A stretch of DNA of 64,000 bases from Planctomycetota bacterium (GTDB taxonomy: Bacteria > Planctomycetota > UBA1135 > GCA-002686595). The DNA lies in the NCBI GenBank assembly GCA_012959525.1, contig DUDB01000061.1:111514-175513 (forward strand), given 5' to 3'. Positions within the stretch are counted from its first letter, which is position 1, and every line of letters begins with the position of its first letter. Below the pieces are notes generated by a model. It made no database searches. It had not been told where the DNA came from and saw nothing but the letters and a program-made list of their open reading frames with translations. Below are positions 46,929-54,609 of the stretch, piece by piece. A program made the translations under genes and the position numbers.

Positions 46929-48983
46929 TCAGAAGCTGACTCCCATCGAGAGACCCCAGGTGCGCGGGGCACCGTTCTCACCGATGAAGTAGTTGGGGTC
47001 GGCGGGGTTGGCTTGGAAGGCCACGGGAACGTAGTTCTCGTCGAGAGCGTTTCGTACGAAAACCGCGAGGCGCCAATCGCCTAACTGGTAGCCCCCGCTC
47101 AAGTTGACAAGCTCGTAGTCTTCGCCCTGCAGGTTGCCCGGGTCGTAGAAAAGGTCCTGAACACCCACATAGTTAGCCCGGGCGAAGAGGCCGCCTTCGG
47201 AAAACTCCCGGTCGTAGCTCATACCCACACTCCAGGTTTGCTCGGGCGCGTTGGCCAGAGAGTTGCCGGCAACATCCTGACCGAAAGCGTCGGTGAATTC
47301 CTGGAATTCCGTGTGGGCGACACCGAGGCCCAAGGACATGCCCCAACCGCTGCCCAGATCCGCATCCAATTCCATCTCCACGCCCGTGCTGGTGGACTCG
47401 CCAGCGTTCTCTACATAGCCACCAGCCACCGGATCAAACAAGGACATTTGCATGTCCTGCCAGTCTACAGAGAACGCCGCGAGCTTGAGGTCCAACCCCC
47501 TCTCTGAGAGAGAGCGCTTGTAGCCCACCTCATAGGTCCAACTGGACTCGGGATCGAAGAACTCCTCACCTGCAGGAGCGGTCAGGTTGAATCCGCCGGC
47601 CTTGAAGGCCTTGGCGGCGTAGGCATACACCTGGGATGAATCCGTGGGCCGGTAGCTGGCACTCAACATCGGGGTCGTCTCGCTGAACTCGTCTTCGAAG
47701 GAGGCGTCCGTGTCGAGTACGGTGAAGCCACCCGTCTCGAAGGTGTGGTTGGCATCGAGTTTCTTGCTCTCGCGGTCCATCCGCACACCGTAGGTCAGCT
47801 CCCAGTCGGGCGCTGGACTTATACCCAGTTGCCCGAACAGGCTATGGCCCCTGTTCGTGAAGTCCCCGGTATTCGTATCGATGCCCTGCATTCCCGGGGG
47901 AAACATGCCTGGTCGAAAGTCGTTGGCTGCGGAGCGGGTCGCATCCGAATCGAATCCCGAGAGCCCCACGAGCAGTCGCATGCCCTCCCCCTTGTCCACA
48001 TCGAAGCCTCTCTCATCAGACCAGCGCAGCTCCTGGTAGAAGACGTCCTGCTCCTCCTCGGTCCTGCGCCGAAGGCCATCGATGGAGCTGAAATCAAAGT
48101 CGCTGGTCTCGGTCACATCCATGGTGGTGAGGGCCGATATCGACGTGAACGACCGGCCACCCTCCGCCCAGGCGTAGACGACAGAGGGCTGGAGGGAAGC
48201 CCGCGAAGTCTCTCCCTCAAAGTCCTGGTTGATGCGGTGTGGATTGTCGCGGAGTGAGCCAAGCTCACCCAGTCCAAAGCCCCCGTCCTCGGCCTTCTGC
48301 CCCGTGAGGCTGAAGCGGAGGCTGGAGGAATCATCCAGATCCAATGCCAGCTGGGTACGCCCACTGAAGGCCATCCGGTCGTCCACAAGCTCACCCGTAA
48401 AGTCGTTCGTCGTGTACCCATCGCGGCGCGAGACCCTCCCATCAAAGACGAACCCCGCACTGTCTCCCAGGGGACCAGAATAGAAGGAGGACACCTCCTG
48501 AAGAGAGTGGCTCCCGCGCATCACACTGCCACCAATCTCCGTCTGACCGTCAGGTTGGCGGCCTACCATGTGGATCACTCCTCCCATGGCGTTGCGCCCG
48601 TAGAGGGTGCCCTGAGGGCCGCGCAGGAACTCAATCCTCTCCATTCCGAGCAAGGGCAGGTTGGTGCTGCCCACGCTCAGCTGCGGGACGCCGTCTACAT
48701 AGGTCGCCACGGACGGTTCCCCCAGGCCCGATCCGATCCCGCGCACGTAGGGAAAGCTCAGCCGCCGCGCGCTGAACTCGGTGAAGTGCAGGTTGGGAAT
48801 CCGGCCCACCGCGTCGCTGATGCTGCGCATGCCCGACTTCGTGATGTCATCCGATGAAAGGGCGCTGACACTGGCAGGGACGTCTTCGATGGCCTCTTCG
48901 ATCTTGCGTGCGGTGACGATGGTGGTGCCCAGATCGGTGGCGGGTTCCTGGATGGCCAAGAACAAGGTGAAAGCGAGAAACAT
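46929..48983 (-). CDS. TonB-dependent outer-membrane receptor
   Basis: A 684-residue receptor with a short signal (MFLAFTLFLAIQEPATD) and a TonB-box-like TTIVTARK. The plug domain contains DVPASVSALSSDDITKSGM, YVDGVPQLSVGSTNLPLLGM and IEFLRGPQGTLYGRNAMGGV. The beta barrel ends in GLSMGVSF with a terminal aromatic as required for barrel insertion. It imports a bulky ligand across the outer membrane using TonB. It is the first gene of the operon with two propellers, the sodium symporter and the adenylating enzyme. Plug and barrel sequence resemble the Planctomycete/Proteobacterial siderophore-like group, but the ligand cannot be read off. Confidence 0.92.
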   Translation of the reverse strand: MFLAFTLFLAIQEPATDLGTTIVTARKIEEAIEDVPASVSALSSDDITKSGMRSISDAVGRIPNLHFTEFSARRLSFPYVRGIGSGLGEPSVATYVDGVPQLSVGSTNLPLLGMERIEFLRGPQGTLYGRNAMGGVIHMVGRQPDGQTEIGGSVMRGSHSLQEVSSFYSGPLGDSAGFVFDGRVSRRDGYTTNDFTGELVDDRMAFSGRTQLALDLDDSSSLRFSLTGQKAEDGGFGLGELGSLRDNPHRINQDFEGETSRASLQPSVVYAWAEGGRSFTSISALTTMDVTETSDFDFSSIDGLRRRTEEEQDVFYQELRWSDERGFDVDKGEGMRLLVGLSGFDSDATRSAANDFRPGMFPPGMQGIDTNTGDFTNRGHSLFGQLGISPAPDWELTYGVRMDRESKKLDANHTFETGGFTVLDTDASFEDEFSETTPMLSASYRPTDSSQVYAYAAKAFKAGGFNLTAPAGEEFFDPESSWTYEVGYKRSLSERGLDLKLAAFSVDWQDMQMSLFDPVAGGYVENAGESTSTGVEMELDADLGSGWGMSLGLGVAHTEFQEFTDAFGQDVAGNSLANAPEQTWSVGMSYDREFSEGGLFARANYVGVQDLFYDPGNLQGEDYELVNLSGGYQLGDWRLAVFVRNALDENYVPVAFQANPADPNYFIGENGAPRTWGLSMGVSF

Positions 48984-48994
48984 GGTGCGGCGAA

Positions 48995-49023
48995 GGGGGA
49001 GGGAGGGGGGGGATTCTGAGGGG
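48995..49023 (+). other. G-rich tract with quadruplex potential upstream of the TonB receptor
   Basis: Four G runs (5, 3, 8 and 4 G) occur within 29 bases on the plus strand, 12-40 bases upstream of the receptor start on the minus strand. On the receptor's message this is C-rich and leaves no Shine-Dalgarno sequence. A G-quadruplex on the template strand is possible; the G8 run could also vary by slippage. Confidence 0.45.
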
Positions 49024-49109
49024 ACATCCTATCCGTCCGCTTTCCCTTCGACCGGGCATTTCACCGAATCCATGCACAGGACGAACCCCGATCGTCGAGG
49101 CTGAGCGAC

Positions 49110-49115
49110 TATAAT
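49110..49115 (+). promoter_or_regulatory. Perfect -10 box (TATAAT) for the halogenase-like gene
   Basis: TATAAT lies 37 bases before the GTG at 49153 in the 169-base divergent region. No matching -35 is evident 16-18 bases upstream. It is the only perfect consensus -10 I found between genes in the window. Confidence 0.45.
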
Positions 49116-49152
49116 CAGACGCGCGGGCCTCACCCCTGAAATTCCCCACTCC

Positions 49153-50427
49153 GTGCAAGCCGATTCAACCGATTCCTTCGATGTAGCCGTTATCGGTGCC
49201 GGCCCCGCGGGCTGCGCGGCGGCCACGGTCCTCGCTGAGCACGGGCACAGGGTGGCCCTTGTTGAACGCTCGCCTCTGCCCCGCTACCGCATCGGCGAGT
49301 CGCTCATCCCCCACTGCTGGTTTCCCCTGGACCGCCTGGGACTTGTGGAGGCCCTCAACGAGTCGAGCTTCATCGTCCCCAAGTACAGCGTGCAGTTCGT
49401 GAGTACAGATGGAGCGCAAACCAGGCCCTTCTACTTCACCGAGCACACGGACCATCCCAAGGGGCGCACCTGGCAGGTGGTGCGCTCGGAATTCGATCAG
49501 CTGCTGCTCAAGCGGAGCCTGGAGGCAGGGGTGACGTTCTACTCCGAGACAGCCGCTACAGACCTCCTGCGTGCAAGCGACAATCCCCAGGGCCCCGTCG
49601 TTGGAGTGCGGGCGAAGAATGGCAAGGGGGCTTTCGACCTGCACGCCAAGGTCACGGTGGATGCGAGCGGTCGCGATCTGTTCGCCGTTCAGCGCAACCG
49701 CTGGCGCGTGGGCGATGACTCCCTTCGCAAGCTGGCCATCTGGAAGTACTTCCGCGGGGCCAAGCGCGACCCGGGCCGGGATCAGGGTGCCACGACCATC
49801 GCCTACCTGCCCGAGAAGGGTTGGATCTGGTACCTGCCCCTCAGCGACGACCTGACCAGCGTCGGGGTGGTCGCCGAGCCCGAATACCTGCTGCGCGAGG
49901 GCAAGGACCACGCCCGGATATTCGAGCGCGAGGCGGCACTCCAGCCATGGATCGCAGAGCGCATCGCCTCGGCGACTCCCGAAGAGGAATTGCACGTCAC
50001 CGGGGATTTCTCCTACCGCTCGCGCCACTGCGCCGAAGACGGGCTGGTCCTCGCGGGGGACGCCCTCGCGTTCCTGGACCCGGTCTTCTCGAGCGGCGTG
50101 TATCTGGCCCTGGACGGGGGAGTGCGCGCTGGGGATGCGGTACACGCAGCCCTGTTGGCCGACGACACGTCCGCCACGAGTTTTGCCGATTACGGCAGGG
50201 AATCGGTCCAACAGCTGGAAGCCATGCGCCATCTGGTCCACGCGTTCTATGACCCGCAATTCCACTTCGGGAAGCTCTTTAAGGCTCACCCACAGATGCG
50301 CGACCGGGTCACCGAGGTGCTGATCGGAAACCTGGGCCAAGACTTCAGCGATCTGTTCGCTGCCCTTGGAGAGTTCGCGGATATCCCCGCGGCCCCTGAA
50401 GGGGGCGAGCCCTTTAAGCGCAGCTAG
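49153..50427 (+). CDS. Flavin-dependent halogenase-like FAD oxidoreductase
   Basis: A 424-residue FAD protein from GTG 49153. The dinucleotide site is VAVIGAGPAGCAAATVLAEH, followed by RYRIGESLIPHCW. Two halogenase signatures are visible: WIWYLP at residues 224-229 (WxWxIP-like) and FLDPVFSSG at 307-315 (Fx.Px.Sx.G). Lys77 in FIVPKYSVQF is a candidate for the lysine that handles hypohalous acid. Active members chlorinate or brominate aromatic substrates with FADH2. Some members with these motifs are not halogenases, so the call is 'halogenase-like'. It diverges from the TonB-receptor operon and shares CTAG with the ChaN gene at its stop. Confidence 0.85.
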   Translation: MQADSTDSFDVAVIGAGPAGCAAATVLAEHGHRVALVERSPLPRYRIGESLIPHCWFPLDRLGLVEALNESSFIVPKYSVQFVSTDGAQTRPFYFTEHTDHPKGRTWQVVRSEFDQLLLKRSLEAGVTFYSETAATDLLRASDNPQGPVVGVRAKNGKGAFDLHAKVTVDASGRDLFAVQRNRWRVGDDSLRKLAIWKYFRGAKRDPGRDQGATTIAYLPEKGWIWYLPLSDDLTSVGVVAEPEYLLREGKDHARIFEREAALQPWIAERIASATPEEELHVTGDFSYRSRHCAEDGLVLAGDALAFLDPVFSSGVYLALDGGVRAGDAVHAALLADDTSATSFADYGRESVQQLEAMRHLVHAFYDPQFHFGKLFKAHPQMRDRVTEVLIGNLGQDFSDLFAALGEFADIPAAPEGGEPFKRS

Positions 50428-51362
50428 GGCCGTCCGTCAGTCTCGGGCTCCTCTTCGGAGTCCTTGGTGAGGGGCGGATGGGATGCCTCGGGGCGCTCCT
50501 CTTCCTCCATGGCGGGCACGCTCCAAAGCACGTCACCGCGGGGATCCTGGATGGCGGCATCGAGTTGCAGGTCTCCGCTCTCCATGGTCACCACGGCAAC
50601 ACGCAACTCGGGCAGGCGGTAGCGCAGCCGCGAGACCGTTCCCTCACCGTAATCGGAATGAAACTTGCCGCAGACGTGGACGACAAGAGGCTGGCGCCCC
50701 TGCCCCCAGGCCTGGCTCAGCGTGTCGGCGATGGACTCGGCCATCGTGTCGTCCTTGTAGCACTGAGCAGCGAAGAAGCGCTGTAGCAACTCGTCGTCAG
50801 GCTCGCCCCCACTTGGGTTCATGATGTCCCAGAAGAGGTCGTGGTAGAGCCCGGGAGGCGCGGTCGAGAACCGCGCCGCGAACTTCTCTCCTGCTATGGC
50901 CTCGGGGCCTTCCTTGGAGACCTTGCGGGCCAGAGGCCGCGGGATGTTGGCCGCCAGAACAGCAAGGTCGTTGTCACGCGCGTACTCAACCAGGGGCCGA
51001 TAGTGAGGCCGGTAGTTCCCCCATGGCCTGGAGTTCTCAAGGAACTTCTCCTCGCTCACCGCTCCTGCCAGGTAGGCGTCCAGGATGTCCTGAACGTCCC
51101 TCTCGAACATTTCCATGGAGAGGATCAGGTCCGGACGGCGCTCGTGGAGTGCGACCAGAAGTTCCAGTTGCATGGCATGTCCCACGTCGTTGTCGTGCTC
51201 TTCGCCCATGAACACCACGTCGAGCGTGCTGAACCGCAGGGCCGTGTCCTCAACGGTGACTTCATCCCCTGTGACCAGATCCAGGGACGTGGAAGAGGTG
51301 GTGGCGCAGGAGACAAGGAGCCCGGTAAGGGCCATGAAGGGCAGGGGGACAAAGCGGGCCAT
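50424..51362 (-). CDS. ChaN-like lipoprotein (DUF399)
   Basis: A 312-residue lipoprotein. The signal ends in TGLLVSC, a good lipobox, from ATG 51362. The ChaN core is visible: VVFMGEEHDNDVGHAMQLEL, LILSMEMFERDVQDILD, the RPHYRPLVEYARDNDLAVLA stretch and QPLVVHVCGKFHSDYGEGT. ChaN proteins bind haem between monomers and are linked to iron uptake. A haem role here is inference from family. It converges on the halogenase-like gene with stops sharing CTAG, and an upstream frame to 51425 is not supported. Confidence 0.85.
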   Translation of the reverse strand: MARFVPLPFMALTGLLVSCATTSSTSLDLVTGDEVTVEDTALRFSTLDVVFMGEEHDNDVGHAMQLELLVALHERRPDLILSMEMFERDVQDILDAYLAGAVSEEKFLENSRPWGNYRPHYRPLVEYARDNDLAVLAANIPRPLARKVSKEGPEAIAGEKFAARFSTAPPGLYHDLFWDIMNPSGGEPDDELLQRFFAAQCYKDDTMAESIADTLSQAWGQGRQPLVVHVCGKFHSDYGEGTVSRLRYRLPELRVAVVTMESGDLQLDAAIQDPRGDVLWSVPAMEEEERPEASHPPLTKDSEEEPETDGRP

Positions 51363-51449
51363 GGGAGAGAACCCACTACAAGTGCCCCAAGATTGCAATA
51401 CCCCGAGAAATCTGGCCGCCGCCATGTGCGCATGGATCGGGTTCGCGGG

Positions 51450-51496
51450 ACAAGAAGACGCCGCCCCCTCCCAGCCAGCTGGCGGGAGAGGGCGGC
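51450..51496 (-). terminator. Strong GC hairpin with following T-rich stretch
   Basis: The arms 51460-51476 and 51481-51496 pair over about 15 base pairs with two small irregularities. On the minus strand the hairpin is followed by CTTCTTGT (51450-51457 in plus coordinates). It begins about 27 bases after the stop of the PuuD-like gene and fits an intrinsic terminator for it. Confidence 0.65.
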
Positions 51497-51522
51497 GCCT
51501 GACTGAGAGCCTCGGTATCCGG

Positions 51523-52293
51523 CTAGAAGCCGGGAACCTTGGCCGCCTTGTCGTACAGAACCTTGATTATCACGAAGCTCAGGACCAAGACGGCAGCGAT
51601 CGTGGGTAGGACCTCGTAGGTGAACATCGCTGGCTGACCAACCCCAACCATGAAGAGTAGGAGGGCCGCAGACATGTAGGTGTTGTGCTTCGAGCGTGAG
51701 CCCGCCATGGCGGCATCCGCTCCGTCAGGAGCCTCGCCGTTCTTGATGGCCGTGATGATGCGCTGCTGAGCAGGCCAGATGCGCATCCAGACGTTTGCAA
51801 ACATACAAGTGCCGAACAGACCCGCCACGTGGACGTACGTTGCTCTGTCGGAGAAGCCCAGGTTGTTACTCACATACCAGCCAAAGCCCACGCTGATGGC
51901 TCCCCACAGGACAACGGCCACCGAATGCTGCTTGGCCATTGCCTTGAAGAGTGCGTCATAGATTGCGAATCCCACAAACAGCCCAGCAAAGGCCGGGCCC
52001 CAATCACCGGGGGTGGGCTTGGGATGCTGACCCTCAAATAGGTTGGCCCCTTCGTAGCCGTGGTAGTAGACGACGAAGAGCAGCAGAACGCCTGTGATCC
52101 ACGTGTACATCGCACCCCAGCGGAACCAGAACAGACAACGGGGCATCAACTCAGGGATGACCTTTCTCTTGGTCTCCGCATCCATGGTCGGGACGAAGGC
52201 CGAGTTCACCCAGTTGAAGAAGTACAGGAGTCCAATCCAGAGCACACCAGCTCCAAAGTGCAGCCAGCGGTCAGCGAGTTCGAAGAGTTCCAT
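51523..52293 (-). CDS. PuuD-like membrane protein (urate hydroxylase N-domain)
   Basis: A 256-residue protein with about seven helices that matches the N-terminal membrane domain of PuuD: WLHFGAGVLWIGLLYFFNWV, ELMPRCLFWFRWGAMYTWITG, FVGFAIYDALFKAM and HVAGLFGTCMFANVWMRIWPAQ. PuuD proper continues into a periplasmic cytochrome c domain and oxidises urate; here the chain stops after the membrane part, with no CxxCH. It may work with another cytochrome or do something else. A terminator-like hairpin follows, and a near-palindrome GCTCACGTAAGC (52346-52357) lies upstream. Confidence 0.8.
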   Translation of the reverse strand: MELFELADRWLHFGAGVLWIGLLYFFNWVNSAFVPTMDAETKRKVIPELMPRCLFWFRWGAMYTWITGVLLLFVVYYHGYEGANLFEGQHPKPTPGDWGPAFAGLFVGFAIYDALFKAMAKQHSVAVVLWGAISVGFGWYVSNNLGFSDRATYVHVAGLFGTCMFANVWMRIWPAQQRIITAIKNGEAPDGADAAMAGSRSKHNTYMSAALLLFMVGVGQPAMFTYEVLPTIAAVLVLSFVIIKVLYDKAAKVPGF

Positions 52294-52432
52294 GGTTTTT
52301 GGGGGGCTAGATGTCTGGGGAATAGTGCGCAGGAAGAGAATCGGCGCTCACGTAAGCGTAACTATCACCAAACCTGCCCCGGAGAGTCAATCTCGGAAGT
52401 GGAGGTGAGGGCCAATCCCCTCGATTCGCCCG

Positions 52433-53266
52433 CTAGCGGGCCTCGAAGCCCAGGGCAACTCCGGTCGACGACCCTGCCCGCACCACGACCCGACGCCTCA
52501 AGACACCGAGCCCCTCGTGCTCAATCCGCAGCACGTACCCCCCAGGTGGAACCCCATCGATGGAGAACTGGCCCCTCTCATCCGACACGGCGAACCATGG
52601 ATGTTCGCAGACGTGGACGTTGGCGAACATCCACGGGTGGACGTCGCACTTGAACAGGATGGTGTCGGCGCGCCGCGGGCGATACTCCAAGGGAGCCTGG
52701 CCCGCAGCCATGCTGACGTTCAGACCGCGATTGCGCTTGGTCTTGACGTTGACGTTGTGGGTGGCCGGATCGCTGTTGGACACCTGGATCACCTGACCTA
52801 CCTGCGCACCGAGAACGTGGGGAGTGTAGATGCAGCCGCGCTGATCCAAAACGACGGGCTCGCTGGGCGGAGGCGGAACATCAATGCCCTCCGATTCCAG
52901 CTCCAGCTCAAGGTAGGCAAAGCGCAGCTTGCCATCCTCGGCGACGAGGACATCGCTCAGGTGCTCCACATCTGGATGGTGCTGGCAGTCGGCCACCTTG
53001 CGCGCGCCGAGGGGAAAGCGCTCAGGTACGTCTCCCGTGACACTCACCACTCCGTGCACTGCTCCAGAAGTCGTGGAATCCAAGACAAGCGAATCAAGCA
53101 GCTCGGCCAACGGCACATCGTCACTCCGCTGCCCCCCATTTTCAGATCCGCCGTTCCCTCCGTTCCCGCCGCCGTTGGGCATTGGCCCGGGTCTTTCATT
53201 CCCCTCTGAACAAGCGCAGAGACCGAGCGCCGTGATCAGCATCAGTAATCTCAGGTGGAACGGCAT
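52433..53266 (-). CDS. Lipoprotein with cupredoxin and carboxypeptidase-regulatory domains
   Basis: A 277-residue protein from ATG 53266. The signal ends with LGLCAC (lipobox), then a glycine/asparagine-rich linker. A plastocyanin-like domain shows copper-ligand spacing: His in DPATHNVNVK and Cys-x-x-His-x-x-Met in FKCDVHPWM. A carboxypeptidase-regulatory-like domain ends the protein: HPWFAVSDERGQFSIDGV and GGYVLRIEHEGLG. Related two-domain proteins occur in marine bacteria with methylamine- or alginate-type loci. Electron-transfer use is inferred from the ligand set. It lies 47 bases after the DadA-like stop. Confidence 0.84.
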   Translation of the reverse strand: MPFHLRLLMLITALGLCACSEGNERPGPMPNGGGNGGNGGSENGGQRSDDVPLAELLDSLVLDSTTSGAVHGVVSVTGDVPERFPLGARKVADCQHHPDVEHLSDVLVAEDGKLRFAYLELELESEGIDVPPPPSEPVVLDQRGCIYTPHVLGAQVGQVIQVSNSDPATHNVNVKTKRNRGLNVSMAAGQAPLEYRPRRADTILFKCDVHPWMFANVHVCEHPWFAVSDERGQFSIDGVPPGGYVLRIEHEGLGVLRRRVVVRAGSSTGVALGFEAR

Positions 53267-53313
53267 GGCACCAGGATACTGGGTCATCCAAGGGGTGAAG
53301 GGTAGACACCGTC

Positions 53314-54561
53314 TCACTGAAATCTCGTGGCCGAATAAGGCCCTGGATCGATCCCCGGATCCTCGCCGCAGAGCAATCGAGCCACCAGATCGCCTGTAGC
53401 TGCACACATGCTCACCCCCATCATTCCGTGCCCCGTGGCCACCAGAATGCGCTTTGAGACGGGGGAGGGCCCGATCAGGGGAAGCTCATCGGGAGTCATG
53501 GGCCGCCAGCCGACCCATTCATCGCCCGCACTCGTCAGGTCGCAATCCAGAAAGCGGGCCCCGCCAGCCCGCAGGGCGGCGATGCGGCCGGGCAGGATGT
53601 CGAGGTTGCGACCGCTCAACTCCATGGTCCCGCCCAGACGCAATCCGCTGGACCATGGTGTGACGGCCATGTTGGCCTCATGCAACAGCAGGGGCATTGT
53701 CGGCGCGCCGTCGGGAGACGGTATCGTAAGGGAGTAGCCCTTGCCGGCCTGGATGGGCAAGCGCAGGCCCACGCCTCGAGCCAGATCTGGGCCCCAGGCT
53801 CCGGTGGCCATCACCAACTGCGATGACACCCACTCGCCGCGGGAAGTCCTGATCCGCTGCGCCCGGTCGTCATGCAAGATCTCATGTACCGAGCAATCGG
53901 TCTGAATGACGCCGCCGCGATCGCGCACGGCTCGGGCCAGTTCAGCCACAAAGGAATCGGGACGAAGGTGCGCATCCCGTGGGTGAAACAATCCACCCGC
54001 GACGCTGCTGGCCGTCAGGGCCGGTTCCCGCTCTAGGGTCTCCTGAGCGGACAGGCGCTTGGAATCCAAGCCGTGCTCAGACAGGATGGCCTGAACCTGA
54101 TCCGCATCGGACAGGGCGGACTCCTCACCGTACACCTCAAGCAAGCCCTCGCTCTGCCACTCGCACTCGAGCCCTTCGGTCGTAATCCACTCACGAGTGA
54201 GCTCAAGGGAACGTTCGAGCAAGGCGGAGCGAGCGCGAAGCGCCCGACCCATCTGCTTCTGGCCGCAGTGACGGGCGAATCTCAAGCCCCAGAGGAGGAA
54301 GTCCAGATCCAGCCGCAGGCGCACGTACAAGGGCGAGTCCACCTTCCCGATGCAGCGCAAAGCCTGGCGCAGGGTTGCTGGGCGGGTCAGGGGCAGGGCA
54401 TGGCTGGGGGTCAGCAGCCCGCAGTTTCCTTGAGAGGCCCCGTTTCCCAGGTCTTCGCCTTCCAGTACGCACACACCACGGCCCTTGCCCAGGAGGGCAT
54501 AGGCACAAGCCAGCCCCACTACGCCTCCTCCAACCACGATCACGTCAAAGCGTCTCTCCAT
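53314..54561 (-). CDS. D-amino-acid dehydrogenase-like FAD oxidoreductase (DadA type)
   Basis: A 415-residue DAO-fold flavoprotein. The N-terminal FAD motif is DVIVVGGGVVGLACAYALLG, followed by GNGASQGNCGLLTPSHALPL, a DadA hallmark. Late segments are WVGWRPMTPDELPLIGPS and VATGHGMMGVSMCAATG, which contain FAD-contact residues. Such enzymes oxidise D-amino acids (or proline/glycine) to keto acids, usually feeding quinone. Placement beside a VanX/serine-hydrolase gene and the cupredoxin lipoprotein suggests recycling of D-Ala from cell-wall peptides, an inference only. Confidence 0.87.
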   Translation of the reverse strand: MERRFDVIVVGGGVVGLACAYALLGKGRGVCVLEGEDLGNGASQGNCGLLTPSHALPLTRPATLRQALRCIGKVDSPLYVRLRLDLDFLLWGLRFARHCGQKQMGRALRARSALLERSLELTREWITTEGLECEWQSEGLLEVYGEESALSDADQVQAILSEHGLDSKRLSAQETLEREPALTASSVAGGLFHPRDAHLRPDSFVAELARAVRDRGGVIQTDCSVHEILHDDRAQRIRTSRGEWVSSQLVMATGAWGPDLARGVGLRLPIQAGKGYSLTIPSPDGAPTMPLLLHEANMAVTPWSSGLRLGGTMELSGRNLDILPGRIAALRAGGARFLDCDLTSAGDEWVGWRPMTPDELPLIGPSPVSKRILVATGHGMMGVSMCAATGDLVARLLCGEDPGIDPGPYSATRFQ

Positions 54562-54609
54562 TCAGTTGCTCCGCTTGGGCATACTACGCATCCGAACACC
54601 CGATCGCCC

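Noticed and set aside
49165..50340. Long minus-strand frame opposite the halogenase-like gene
   Set aside because: No family features; the plus strand has FAD and halogenase motifs.
54073..54609. Upstream extension of the serine-hydrolase frame
   Set aside because: It overlaps the D-amino-acid dehydrogenase gene and lacks conserved sequence; the lipoprotein signal begins at 54610.
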